DNA from: Diprion similis | Taxonomy: Eukaryota > Arthropoda > Insecta > Hymenoptera > Diprionidae | NCBI RefSeq assembly: GCF_021155765.1 | Contig: NC_060106.1 | Span: 11,105,501-11,169,500, forward strand | Direction: 5' to 3' | DNA length: 64,000 bases | Part shown: positions 50,724 to 64,000 of the stretch, piece after piece | Layout: each line of letters opens with the position of its first letter | Position numbering within the stretch: the stretch's first letter is position 1 | Program-made: the position numbers and the translations under genes | Notes under the pieces: model-generated | The model's database searches: none | What the model saw: the letters and a program-made list of their open reading frames with translations, nothing else | Told to the model about the DNA's origin: nothing

Positions 50724-53700
50724 TTTTGTTTCCCTCCTGACCTCCTCCGTTGTGTAAAGAGCTTGCGTCGAACTTTCGGGGGATTTTCACTCTTCGGGGC
50801 AGGCGGCTTGTGCCACGGGCTAAAGTCTGCGTTGGACTGAGGCTCCTTCGGAGCTAGCGACACGCCCTCCGCGCAGGTGGCAGCACTGCTCGCCCGCCGT
50901 TTGCTCCGCACCCGTATTCTGTGCTCGCTTCTCCCCGTTTCGCCACCCGCTCGACGTCGAGACGCAGACGGGGTGCCGTTCTTCCTCGCTGTCGCAGACT
51001 GCACACAAGATCCTGGCTTTTTAAACTCCCCGAAGCTAGTTTAAACTTTCCTCCCAGCTTAGCCTACTCACAATTCGCATTTACCCAACCGGAAAAACCG
51101 TCGCAGATTAATTCCTGTATTATTCTTATTTTTGTTCTTCAAAATACAGCCTCGCGCAATTTGGCTTCTCTCTGGATACGGCCGAGGCGCCATTTGTAGT
51201 CAGGGTTTTTCTAAGATTCTCATGTGTTATTCTTAATTTGACTGTTAATCTCTTCAATTACAAAATCCATGACTAAAATAGAATATTGAGCAAATTGTGG
51301 ACAGAAATAATTTCGATACTTGGGACATTTCATTATTTCAAAATCAGTACTCACGTACAACATCAAAGCACCTCCGTACCATTTGTTTGGCCATAAACCT
51401 CAGATTACACGTAATGAATACGGCAACAACTGCATCAAATGATGGCCACATTTAAAACTCATTCAGGCTTCAATCGCAGAAGTTTAATGATGTCGTTGAG
51501 ATTGTTGTCAATGCCAAATCTGTAACTGGAACAAACATACAAGAATTTAATCCAACCATAGGATAAAGATCGATCGTGCAGACTGTTTCAAAGAGCGGTC
51601 TTGATGCAGTTGTATAATACCATCTGGTCTTCACAGGAAAGAAACCGAAAACCAAGACTATATTGAGAGGTAAAGGTTTATCATCGCCCGTATAAAGTAG
51701 TCGTCTACTATGCCTCTACGCTAAGTAATTGACTCGAGGAAATCAATGGGTTACGGCGTATACTTCGTGGGTCTAGACTACGTCTGGACATTGCACCTGG
51801 ACAATACCAACGCATCACAGACAGCGTTCACCGGATAACGATCAACTTCGAGCTACACGACGGCTCGTTTAAAACTATAAACTACCTACGTCGCGTTGGA
51901 GGTGAAGATGGATCAGGAAATCATTTTTTGCACATTTCTTCGCACTGTTCGAAATTCTGCATGAATTTTGTTTTTGCTGGTTTACCGTTAAAAAATTCCT
52001 TCAAACAAAAGTGTGTAGTTGTTGTGATTTTTATAATTTCCCATCCTTCAAGTTACTCACTCTAAAATCTCTTAAAGCCACCATCCACCCCCGGTTTCTT
52101 TTTTCAGAGGTTTCTACATCGGTCAACATCTACTAGTAGTAAACGCCACCGTTCGGCCAGCCTTACAGCAACGATTTCGTTTCAGGGAACGCCCTTCGCC
52201 TATACGATGCACTATAATTTTTGTCTATTATTAAACACGTTTATATGTATATCATAAGCAACATCTTCGTGACACCACACCCCACTTGCCGTCTAATTGG
52301 CAAATTGGAATAGTGAGTAGTGAGGTGCCGGGAATTATATTCAACTCGCATGCATGCACATCTATATTTGCTCAGCTTAGAACGCTGTAAAAGATCTTCA
52401 AATGAAAATTCCTACTGAAAATACGTGATCCAATTTAATAATTGGAATTCACGTTTCTTTTTTGCTTCTTTCAACACACCTCATCCCCGTCTGTATAAAA
52501 TTGAATACCGTGGAGCTCGTTGTAACGAGATACTGATCGCGATGTCATAATATCTGGCTATTCTCGAGCCAGTCGATATTGTAATTAGTGACAAGTATGG
52601 GGGCGTTGCTAATACTCAAGTCTCGAGTCGACAAACGGCAGTACGCTAATTACAATGAAATCTGCCGTCAGGTTCAACCCGTACCAATCATCTTATCACC
52701 GTTTTCGAGTTATCGGACTGGATGTTTCTGAACGTATGGTGTAAATTTTAACGAGAATCGATCCAACCCTCGGTACACTGTCAAGCAAATGTTGAGAAAC
52801 GCTATATATCCTTATCTGATCTTATAGCAGTGCTTAGTTTTCGATCACTCAAAGCAACCCGAGGCCCGTAAGGCACATTTGACCCGTCAAAGTGCAAAGA
52901 TACGTGCGAGGCGAACGTAGTAGAAATTCTAATTCAGGTCAGCCTTGAGTGACTCGAAGTTGGACGAAAACGGGAATAAAGCCAAATGAATACGGTGATG
53001 TGGAGTTGATAAGCCGCAAACTAGATACCACTGTAACATTAATGCACTTTTTACACTATATTTTTTAAGGTATTATGGTGAATTATATTGGAGTCTGATG
53101 GTGGGTGGGATCGGAGTGAGTCTGATCGGAGGATTTCGAGTAGTTTAGCAGCGTGCAACGAAATAATAATGGCGATGATGATGCATATCGGGAAAATCTA
53201 CATTGTGAATAATCGATGAAGTGCGTGACAACGAATTAGTCCTGATTGTACAAACTGTTCTCGGGCACGCAAATTTCGCGATTTTTTTATCGGTGGAATG
53301 TAGATGAGTTTAATTTGCTGCGTGTAAGATTGAAGGGGTTGGTTATTCAGTTTTAATGTGACAATAATAGTGTAATTCTACTCGACCTTTGGCCAATACG
53401 AATAATAAGAAAATGAGTGTTTAATGGTGCACCAAAAATTAGCGAGCCGAAGCACGTGGCGTGTGTCTTGCTCTGCTATCGAAAATCTCTTCGCGGCAAA
53501 ATATACGCGCATTTTAAAGCTCCACTTGAAATAGCTCGTGTTGTGGGAAACAATACGAGAACCACTTTCAGCGGAGCACATGTGCACTGCGGATTACGGC
53601 GTAATTTATTCAGATAATAAAACCAAAGCTCTAAATTAAGGATGAAACGGTTTAACGCAATAAAACTGTCGATCAACGAGGGAAAATCCATTTCTGGAAA

Positions 53701-56700
53701 CACTACCGCATGCACGTGAAAAGCGACTGTGCTTTAACTTCCAAATTTATAATACCGTGTATATATTTATACCTGGCAAACTTTTGGTCCACGCTGAAGT
53801 ATATAGCACTACGCGAGTTATCGGGAAACCTTGATTTGATTTATCCAGCTTAAAATTATTCAGGTGATTGTAGGAATGGAGAAAACGCTTTGAAAATCAT
53901 CTAAATTTAACGAAATCTACGCGAGACAATGTTTTTACGATCAATGAAAAGTTCAAGACTGGAATTTTCTCTAACAGATATGGGACTTCAAGCGAAATAT
54001 TATTATTTCTCATTGCCGTCACGACGGCGAGTTTCTTATGAATTAATCAGCAGACAGACAAGACTTAAATTGCAATCGTCAGAACTCGGAAATTATACCT
54101 TCATGTGTGGTCGGTTGCATCAGCTAGTAGTATACGAGATTATATTTTCGTCCCGTTCGATTAATTTTTTTTATCCTCCCGCTTCGAAGTTCGATCCGTT
54201 AGTACACTGAACTTTTTGATTTTCCTCAGTCATACACTTATTTATTACCCAATATGCTTTAGGTTGAATCGATTTATAGACGTTACAGATGTTTCAGGAA
54301 CGACTGCAATTCGATTCTAAGGAGGAAAATTGGGCTTGCATAACTCTGGACTTGAAAAGATTGACTTTTTTGCATTTTGGGTGAAACGAATTCGTTTCGA
54401 TAGGTTAACTCGCGCCAAATTAGAAGGCGATTACAGAATTACCGATCACGAATATCTGCGTGGAGAGAATTTCTGTTAAACACGTTTCTACAAAGTAGGT
54501 ATACCCATTCGGTTGAGGAAATATGGCAACGAATATTCGGACTCGGAATTTCGATTTCAGTGAAAATACAATCTCTATGGTGCCACGACTATCATCCGTC
54601 CGCAATGAAAGTTAACTTGATGAATCGTCGATCCAGGAATAATTTACCAAGGCAATTAACGTCGGAATAATTATCTTCGCGGCAAACGTGACAAGGCGCT
54701 GTTTTGTATATACATGCGGTAGGTATAGAGGCGGTGCAAAATATATGTTACATTATCCATGCCTTAGACATATTGGTTTACAGTAACGCAGCGTCGAGTA
54801 TAGGGCAGGTATAGCTAGTATCAGAAGATTGATCTGCGGAAAGCAAAGGCCGTACACTATCCGCAAGTGTAATAACTATAGCTCGACGCGAACGGTTGGC
54901 CCCAGGCATTCCACCTCGTGCACTTCCTCTTCCAGCCTTCAAGGTATTCTTCGGATCTATTACTTCCCCGCTTCAAGCTCTTCGATTCTATTTTCGCGCT
55001 CCAACTTCCGTTCGACCTCGCTGCAGGCTCTATATTTATGTATACATATACACTCATACGTGCGAACCCTGCCCGTATATGAATCAGCTCTAATATCGCC
55101 GTCAATCCTCATATTTTTCTTTTATTCCTCCTTTTTCGAGAAAGATTTCTTTTCCTCGTGCTATCTGGATTCTACTCTCTGTTTACTGTTCAGCGTTTCT
55201 TCCTATTATTTTAAATTATTCTTACTCTCCGCGGATAAAATAATCAGTCTTGACTATTCTCCGAATCCTCAAAATCACTGAAACACTGAAACACGAAATT
55301 ATTTGACATGCTTAAAACTTTGAGTTATATGAGTTACAGATTAACTTCGTTGATGTAAGAATTATCATCAAAGATTCAATTAATTACGGATAATTAATAC
55401 ACAAATGATACGACATTATAAATTTCTAGGAATCAATGTGTATAAGAAAAAACACAAATAACCATGTATTATGCGAGCAAACAAAGCGGCGATTTGCATG
55501 AAAGAAACCGTATCATCGTTGTTCAGCCGCCTATAACGAACGACCTATTTCGATAAGAGACGCAAAGTCACGTTGTTTTTAACATGCGTATTTGGCTACA
55601 TAAAGCCGTGCATACCGTTATCTTTCGGATATCGGAAATAAGATACAGATGAAAAATTTTCGGGCAGGAAACTTGCCGAAGGCAAGCCGATTAGTTGGCA
55701 GAAAAGAACAAAAATGTTTCGTCCAATCTTTTTTATTTTCATTTTGAAATAAGTTCGCATGAAATGGATACAGCGAACCGCTATCGGCTGCCAAGAAGGA
55801 TACGCGATAGAAAGTCACCCCATTCGGATAGCGGAAAAACCTTTTCTTCTGGGTGCACATATCGAATATTATCCAAGAGGGGTATTTCCGGTCTAAAAGC
55901 CGATTTCTCCGCTGACCTATAGTGACGTGAAAATCAGGGGCTGCGCTAAACGGCCGGTTTACAATAAGCGTCGATTTTGAAACGTGACTCCTAAGAACTA
56001 CCAGATTCGCGGTCGATGTTTCCCTCGCTGAGTCAAGCCCCAGATTCGTGGGTTTCCGTTTCCGCGATCGTCGCGGTGTACATAAAGATCCGACAGAAAT
56101 CGGGAGAGCTCGGGCAAAAGCGTAGACAGGAAATTCAAACGCTCGTCGTTAAGGTGTTTTCACACGGAGAGGAAGAGCTTCTTCGAACGCCCGTGATATT
56201 TCCACCAACGAGAGTGAAACCGTGTTCAGCGAGTTCAATCGACTAGATAAGACATCCCAAGTACCTGAGACGCTTCGAAGGAAATTAAAATAACCGTATC
56301 GAATTAAAGACTGGAACAGATTGATGTATAAAATCGTAGTTGATCCGAAATAAGTTGGCACCGATCGCCGCCTCACTACTGCAGACGCTTTGATCCAGTA
56401 CCATTTTCATTTTTCACTTCAATACCTTCCGCTCCGCGGGTGATCGAGATGATTATTTTTCTACTACAGTGTGTTTCGTGACACGGAGAGAGTCCTTTGT
56501 TGGACAGAAAGTGTCACCTGTTATACCTGCAATCGATAAGGAACAAGACGCGGGTGTTTCGAGACGTGAGGTAACCCGTCCACGTCGTCATCGGACCAAA
56601 TCTACGCAACTGAGTGATCCAAAAATTTCACGTGTCCCGAGTTAGATTTCTCTGATTCAGTTTCCCCGGAATGATAGATAATCACTCGCTGAATAGCACC

Positions 56701-59201
56701 TGAATTTTTCACCGCGATCAAGGATCTCGCGTTCCCAGGACGCAGCTTGCAGCCTTCGAGTCTACACGCGAGAACTCGAGATTTTCACTCTTCGTATACC
56801 CGAGCGAGGCGCCGATTATGTGATCGGTGTATACCTATACATATACAAAGGATGCGAGGGACTCCCTGCGTGTTTTCTGTGAGCGAAACAAATGTTTGCT
56901 CGCGAGTCTTCGTCTTATAGGCACGCGTTGTTCGTATCGAGGCATGCCCGTGTAACCAATGAGGAATCCGGACTGTGTTTACGTTAGCTACCAAGTCTGA
57001 GCTTTGACTTTGATTGATGGATTCAGAGGTCGTTAAAGGGTAAATAGGCTGACGCGTTGGCTTCGCTGATCTGGGGAATATTTTAAAGGCGTGCAATTTC
57101 GCAGGGAGGGTCTCACCCCAGGGACCGTTTGCCCAACCCTCGCGTCGCGGAGGCGGCGGTATCCGCCACCCAATTAATTAAAAGTAACAATTAAAATTCT
57201 GAGGTACCTCTCGAAAGTTTGCTCTGACTTGGAATGAGTTTCGTTTTGTTTGTCTTTTTTCTTTTCACTTTTATCGACGGACTGAGCGATCGAATCTACT
57301 AGCTATTCATCAAATTTTTCGGCCTCCTCATCGACGGATTCTATTCTTCTCTTTATCATTCTTCAAACACTCTGCGGGACAAAAGTGCAATGAAGCAAAT
57401 ACGAAGGGGGTTGTTTACTGGAATAGCGATGAAGTACGAAAATAAGCAACCCTCGATGCCCACGTTTTCATGAATCGATGTAATTTATGCAGAACAGAAG
57501 GAGGCCAGGCCAATTTTATTTTACGAGCTACGATTTACCCCGACAAATCGGAGATTCGTGTCCACCTAGTTGAGCAGGATTACGTAAAAGTTTCGTGGAA
57601 ATGTGCGACACCGTGTTGGGCCCACGTGTGTGTATAATCGCGGCTTACGTATTACGGTTAAAGCTTCCATCCTCCTGTGTACCACGGTCTCGATACAATC
57701 GAACGTATAATTTAAGCCACGAAAAAAATCTGATTAAACTAGACAAAAAACACGTGAATTTTTGTCCAACCGCTTATTTTACCCGAGAAAGTTATTTGTA
57801 TACATCAGATAATTCAATTCTATTATCCTATCGTAAAGTTCCGTTGATTCCCGTTGGTAAAAATTAAGCTTTTCAAATTTTATCGAGCACAAAAATGACA
57901 AAAAACGTGGCGTACATCACCGACGTATAGTTTATTCGTGATATAATTTTTCATCCAGTATTACGAGCCGATGCAGTGTAAGTACTAGAGAAATCCAACA
58001 GCAGGCATACGTAATACGTACACAAGAAGGTTTTCGTACATAACGTTCGATATCCTCTTTACCGATATGAAATTTATATTTTCATCTTTTTACATAAATT
58101 CAGTAACGAAAAGCTAAAGATAAAGTATAGGCTCGATACTAACCATCGCATATTTATTTGCTGCAGAAAATGACCAAGCCTGTGTGTTTGTGGCTCGTAC
58201 GGATCGTTATAAAAACTTGGTGTATCGCCAAGTGCGCCGATTTCGCGAAGCGATTTTCAAATTTGGATCCTTGCCACGTCGTCGTCGTCGCCGTTGGATT
58301 ACAAAAACTTATATCGCGGTTGCCTGAGCTCGTTTAAACACTTTAAACACTTTACACCGTTGGAAGGACTTGTTCTCTCAGGCTGCATGACCGACGATAA
58401 AGAAGTTAATCGCGTGTTTCTAAAAACGAGGCAAAATGATGCAGGTGACCTAGATTCCCAGTCTTTATTCTCGTGACGAATTCATTAGTTCGTAAAGTCG
58501 AGTAGCTTTGACTTTAATAGAAATAATAATTATCTCCCGTGCAGCATCTTCTCGCTTTCCTCTTCCCCAAACCATTTAGACGCAGTTACGTACGAAACAC
58601 TGTTTAATACTTATTTACAAGTAGAGAACTGAGTTCCACGGTGTTTCACAGTTGCGTGAAAATGATCAATTTCCCAAATTTGAATCCTAAAGGCGCCCAA
58701 AGAAAACATTGTTAAAATATAATTCGGAATCGTTGTATTATATTTTTAATAGAAGTTCGTTACCCGGTAGTTGATATTCCGTAGACTCGTATTATGGGTT
58801 GTATCGTCTGTCCTTGAGTTAGCCGACGATCCTTTTTGTTTTAAATTTATTTTGTCGTTTTTGCCGAGGTAAAGCTCGTTAATAATAAGAAGAAAATAGA
58901 TTTTTTAACGTTTGTATACATAAATGAGGTAATTATTATATATGTGTGCGAGTGATTCGATATACTGCTACGTGTAAATAATATATTGTACAATCTTAAT
59001 GAAACTTAACAACGATCGATCAATTCTTAAAATTAAATTGTATAAATTTCATTATTGCTATATTTATAATTTATCCATTGTTCAAGCACGGCTCTAATCT
59101 CACTAAATCTGTCACGTATCATCCGTAGCAAAAGTATCTTCACTACAATACGCATTGTGCGTGCCATAATCATACAACACTATCACACAAAGTGTAAGAC
59201 A

Positions 59202-59207
59202 TTTATT
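59202..59207 (-). terminator. Polyadenylation signal for the second Popeye gene
   Basis: TTTATT on the plus strand, AATAAA on the transcript, about 272 nt past the stop codon at 59479. Confidence 0.4.
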
Positions 59208-59478
59208 ACTTGGGGTACCCGTGCAACGGTTGCAGGAATCTAGCTCGTTCTTCTAACCCCCGTACGTGTCACTCCAGAAGCGTAATATGCTAGGATATGG
59301 TTAAACAATCAACAGCCAACTATTCAATCGCCAAATCTACAAACTCCGAAATTCAACGAACCTCTACCTCCTCTCTTACTAATATCTCCCAACACGAATC
59401 ATTCAACGTTTTAACTCTCCGACTCAACGCTCTTCAATATTGTATATTTTCACTTGAAACGAGGATAAAACGTCTCTC

Positions 59479-61556
59479 TCAGGGTAAACTTGACCCTATA
59501 AGAAGAGGACCGTCGTCGCCACCGGAAGCCACTTCAAAACGTCCTCTAGCTGAACTGGAAGCTAAAAAATAAAAAGGCAGAGTCACCGTGGTAACTGCGT
59601 GAAACAGCGAGAATTTCTCTACGACTTACTCTTCGTCTATCACCTCGCAGCTGTGATATTTGCTGGATGTATCAAGCCAGCTTTCTACTCCACTGGAAGC
59701 GAGATCGTCGCACGAAGGAAACTCTGGAAGAGGTTCCATGCTCGGAGCACCTTTTTTCGTCAAATTATTCCCCACAGCGCGATCCTTCGGCTTCGCACCA
59801 CCGACTGAAATATTCGTACAATTACGTCTACGCAGAGCTATTAGGTAATACCGAAACTAACAAGGCGACCAGACCATCGACTGGAGAATGTTTACCGTTG
59901 TTGGACGCCAGCTTCGTCTCCTTGCGACGAATCAAGGCCTGTCTGGATCCCCTCGGGCTTCTGTACTCCCCGCCGATACCCAAACCAGCACTGATGCTGG
60001 GGAGTCGAATGTCCAGATGCGAACCCTTGTCCGTAACGATCTGTACGAATTTTAAACCGAGCGACGATCATTGAATCGAAACCAATTGATTGGAATGGGA
60101 TCGAGAAATTTTCTACTCGGGGCAGAATTGCGTTTAGCCTTCACCGTTTGGCGAATAATATTTTCCCTGCAAACTCACTTTGTTGTTCATTGCATAGAGC
60201 TTGGTGGCGATGTCCCTGGCTACGAGAGTTGTCAGAACGGTGGCAAGGTAAGCCTCCTTAACGAGAAGATACTCCAATGCAGTTCTCTGCCAAAACAAAT
60301 ACCTGCAAGAGCTTGCCGCGACTATCGATACCTGAAGAAATAATCGGTTGTATTCGAAAAATATGGAGATTAAGACAAGCCGGATTACACTTTTACCTTA
60401 AATTTCTCGTCGACCGATGCTCGAGAACTTTCGAATTCCGGTGAGTCGAGAAATTCGCAGGGTAAAATCGGGTGCAGGAAGTTGGAGTCGCTCAGCACGT
60501 TCACCTTGCCGTTCAGAAGAAGACCCAATCTGTCTGTCCTCGTTAAATTTTGCATCGCATAAGCCTCGCCGGCGTGGAGTGACATTATTGTAGCAAATTC
60601 CGGCGAGACTAATCGTTTGAATTGAAGTCTGGAGACCTGTTTTTAAACGAGGATTCACCATGAGGAGAACATTTCAGTGGAAATATCGGGCGAAACCAAA
60701 GATTTAGCGAAGAAATCCTCACCTTGAAGGGGTAAAATAACGTGTGGTAGGCTTCTTCCAATTCAGGGTCAAACCTGATCGGTCTCATTCGGTACACAAT
60801 GTAAACCAGCTGTCCTATGTTCAAAACCAAGAAGCTGAAATTCCAGGAGAAGATGTCCGGGGCGCAAATAACGTGCCAAGCCCATCCGGAAAATAGTATG
60901 AATCCTGGAAGTGAATTATTCAAGTGACTACCTCGCATTTAGCCATGGTTACAGGGAACTTTTTTACATTGAAACTTACCGACGATTAGAACAGAGTGCA
61001 TGAAGAGTATTCCCTTCTTCGAAGACGGCGCGGAGTAGGACAATGCGAAGCAAAAATTTGCCAATTGAAAGAGGATGTGCTGCGGCTGTTGCCACAGGCA
61101 CATAGCGGCGTTCCCTGAAAAAATGAATCAACGATTAATCAACAGAGGATGGCCCGTTCAAATGTTTTTCCAAATTAAAGCTCACAGATGAAATTATTGA
61201 GTCAGAGTCTGCAAACTACGTCTGTTTCTACTCCTGACAATGAGCTGCTGAAACGTGTGTATATAACCTGAATAATTTTCATTCAGGGTGAACCGAGAAT
61301 AACATGCATAGTGAATTGATCGACGCCAATCAATCCGACGCTACTACGCTGTTACAGCTAGAATAATAAAGGAGCAAAGCGAGTTCGCTCGGGAAAGAAA
61401 ATGAGAAGAATGAATCCTGACGTAAGCCTTGACAAAGCTTTAAGAAGCTGATTGTGAGGCCAAATGGAAAGTTGCAAAGTGCGTAAATTTTCACTCACCA
61501 TAATGTGCTGTTATGTTATACGAAGGTAAAGGATCGTGTCCCAATCCAGGACTCAT
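59479..61556 (-). CDS. Popeye domain-containing protein, second paralog
   Basis: Eight exons: 61556-61499, 61114-60980, 60904-60723, 60636-60397, 60331-60179, 60040-59896, 59804-59630 and 59554-59479. All joins are phase-consistent, giving 387 residues. The short N-terminus has one sequon (N14). Hydrophobic segments at about 32-48, 54-78 and 84-103 are the three Popeye membrane passes. The cytosolic domain contains D-S-P-E at 189-192 and F-K-V-S at 204-207, the second a variant of the FQVT/S signature that lines the cAMP pocket. A C-R-Y-L-F-W segment and an A-R-D-I-A-T-K-L-Y block follow, shared with the Bves-like paralog. The C-terminal three exons are less certain: reading past the exon 6 donor or the exon 7 donor gives alternative early stops (TAG and TAA). 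The gene lies upstream of, and in the same orientation as, the Bves-like gene. Confidence 0.88.
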
Positions 61557-64000
61557 TTTGCACAAAATGACAAAGAAAGAAAAAAAAATAACCGGTTAGA
61601 TACCTTATTAAGCCATTCAGTAGTGAAAGGTTTGTTTTGATCGGACGCTAGGGTGAATCAACCACCCTTGGCGAGGGCGCAGTCGACGTCGAAACGCGCA
61701 TGTTCGAGTCTCCCGAAATCGATTCACCCGGTTAGTTCCTGCGGAACCCGTAGGTCCTGAGCCATTTCTCAACCCTCTCCGTATATCGCATGGTAATGCT
61801 GCTTTTCGCAAATCCTAGTAGCCCACTCCCTATACAGATGGAGTTTAAGTGCGCTATTAATCAGACCCGACTCCCACGCAGGGATGCGATAAATAGCCAT
61901 ACTTCTGATCGCTGATCGAACGAAACAAACTATGTGATGATAAAAAAAAATTGCAGGCATTCTTATGGCGCCCTGCTGACTCTTTTCAAAGAAAAATACT
62001 GTAGTCCCACACTAAGGTTCTTTGAATCTTAATAGAACGGTTGAAGCAAATTCAAAATTTTTTAGGTAGATTGATTGACTCACTGGGCTATAAGCGTGAC
62101 AAACTGATGCGTGTAAGTAATAATTTACCAATGTCAAGTAGGTTCTGCGAAAATTGAAAGAGACTGAAAAATATTAAATTGTGCACAAATGCAGTGAGTG
62201 AAATTTATTTACTGAATAAAAAGTACGTGCGGACTATAATCCGAATTAAATCGTGCTATGAATTCATGAAATTAGATATTTTCATTGTCATTCTTTCAAA
62301 TTTACTCTACTGCACTTTACTGCAGTTTTGTGTCTTACATAATATTTTCCATGGAATCATTTTGTCAATAGATACAGTAAAAATATATCAAATTCTGTAA
62401 CTTTTCAAATATTCGGTATCGGATGAGATAATCCGATACGTATTAAAAGTGTCAAGCCTTAGACGACGATGTAGAATTTCTAAATCCACCTGGAACAGTA
62501 TACCTAATACTTACGCATGTGAGTGGCGAGGTATTGTGCGTGTCGAATGGATAAAACTGAAATTGCAGTCAACAAGGGAGGAAATTGAAGCATAGTAGGT
62601 CGAAGTTTTTATAACTTTATTACGTAGAGTTACATTTTAGTTATTGCAGTGAAAGAATGACGCGAGTCTTGCACCCCAGGGTCTGGTAACGGGTGATAGT
62701 CGAGGAAGGATTCAGATAAAGGTGTGGCCAGAAGATTGTCCATAATCTTCTGTGAAGTTACGGGAAAAAAGCGCTTCGGAAAGTCAGCCATTGCGGATTA
62801 GCCGGGTAGATCTGAAACGAGGAATTAATATTGGTGCAGATGCATATATGACTGATCGATTTTCAATAGATATACACCTCATCAGTTTTATACTGGGTGA
62901 AGGGAAACTTACTTTCACGTGCATGTTGAGATATAGGAATGTGCTTTGTTACTCATTCGTACAAAGTGTGTAATTTATTCCAGCAATTCCATGCCCATAA
63001 CCATAAACCTTGGACTATTAGTTAAAGATAGATTGGATATACTTAAAAAAAAATATATCTACTCACAACCATGCAAGGTGCAGCATGTTTCCTGTGCTAC
63101 AAAAATTGAAAATACAATATTTAAGTATTTTGAAATAATGTTAAGTCCCGTGGAAGATAATCAAAGTACGCTACAAGTAACTGTTTTTGAAATCTATTCG
63201 TGAATGATTCTAATGAATGATCGGCTGAACCAAACATGTCTCGATACAAACTTGAATTGTATACAAAGGAGTGAATTATTCAAGATGAATTTTTAAATAC
63301 GAGAAAATGTGATTTTTCGATGCAATCGTTTGAAGAAGAAATAGCGAAATCAGGCAGAAGATTGGTTAAGGTTACGAAAAATGGTTTACAAAATAATTAA
63401 TAGACGTATTATTAAGACGCTGATATGAAACCGATACGGCCGCGATCGATCCCGCTTGGGATTTAATTTTGACTAGAAAATCGGTTCCAGCATTTACCCT
63501 TCACCGAGCATTATCTCAGGTGAAACAAAACAGTAACAAGTATAGTTTGGTTATACCTTGATCTTCGAAAAAGCCTGAGCACCGAGAATTCACCAAGCGA
63601 GTAGGTACGTGTTAACACTTTCCAGAATATTACCGTGAAGAAAAACTTCGAATACATTCCGGAGCCGACAGAGGCAACGATATTTTTCCAAAATTACCCA
63701 AACGTAGGATGAAGCGTGAATATATCTCCATGCGAAGATTGGAAACAAGGTAAACGATGATGTATTTAATGTGACAATACAGTCCCAAGATACGAATTAC
63801 ATGTGAATACGTGAGGTTGATACGTAGGTAGGTACATGTGACATAAATGTGCACATGTGTCGTTTCCAGATAATAACTGCTAGTACATCAATACATTTAG
63901 GTATTTGATAAACAATGTAAATGACTTAGGAGGCGACGCACGATACGGTTCGCCTACCTTCTTCTTCTGAGTCGGATATTCGGGTCGCTTGGAGAGAACT
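61557..64000. other. Non-coding stretch to the window end
   Basis: Presumed promoter region of the second Popeye gene at the left, then AT-rich unique sequence without a supported gene. At the extreme right (about 63959-64000) the minus strand is open and ends in a gtaggc donor-like site, so the edge could clip an exon of another minus-strand gene. Confidence 0.35.

Larger units (their letters stand above)
43364..59478. other. Long non-coding stretch, right part
   Basis: No confident coding exon. GC/CpG-rich islands at about 46000-46330 and 50750-51010 could be promoters. A short acidic frame lies at 45105-45266 and a 55-codon frame at 58168-58335, neither recognised. Microsatellites are listed separately. 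Confidence 0.4.

Noticed and set aside
50651-51004. 117-codon minus-strand frame rich in Arg/Glu
   Set aside because: The Arg-Glu run is the translation of the (CT)n microsatellite, and the rest is GC-rich low-complexity sequence.
59297-59572. 91-codon plus-strand frame
   Set aside because: Antisense to the last exon of the second Popeye gene.
61651-61729. tRNA on the plus strand
   Set aside because: A 9-bp inverted repeat spans about the right length and encloses a gttcgagtc motif, but no T-stem or anticodon stem forms.

Overview
This window looks like nuclear DNA of an insect. It is AT-rich and mostly non-coding, with short GT-AG introns (about 65-1060 bp), animal-type gene families and a tandem satellite. 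CpG dinucleotides are not visibly depleted, which together with the gene set suggests Hymenoptera (sawfly or wasp-like). That placement is inference from style, not a proven match. No bacterial operons, rRNA, convincing tRNA or CRISPR array is visible.

Layout. 1-3735: the edge of a satellite array with a 342-bp monomer, organised as alternating A and B subtypes in a four-monomer higher-order unit of 1368 bp. A decayed outlier monomer lies at about 4045-4392. 4393-8924: no firm gene; a possible cysteine-rich secreted exon near 6801 and a small hydrophobic ORF at 8407. 8925-10483 (-): a two-exon secreted DNA/RNA non-specific endonuclease (insect dsRNase type). 15166-16480 (+): a three-exon type II membrane protein of the LicD/fukutin-like family. 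21220-21500: a foldback MITE-like element flanked by TTAA. 23448-24661 (+): a secreted protein of unknown function, basic Pro/Arg-rich then acidic Tyr/Asp/Glu-rich. 29588-32794 (-): a Popeye-domain (Bves/POPDC) gene with a micro last exon. 32795-59478: about 26.7 kb without a confident coding exon. 59479-61556 (-): a second Popeye-domain gene in eight exons. 61557-64000: nothing firm.

How the genes relate. The two Popeye genes lie head to tail on the minus strand and are clearly paralogous families: three membrane segments followed by the cAMP-binding Popeye domain with DSPE and FQVT/FKVS signatures. In animals POPDC proteins work as homo- or hetero-oligomers in the plasma membrane, so a partnership is plausible. 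The other genes (nuclease, LicD-like protein, charged secreted protein) have no evident functional link to them; this is ordinary insect gene neighbourhood. Exon models were built by hand from reading-frame continuity, GT/AG sites and phase matching; all joins stated as firm keep the frame.
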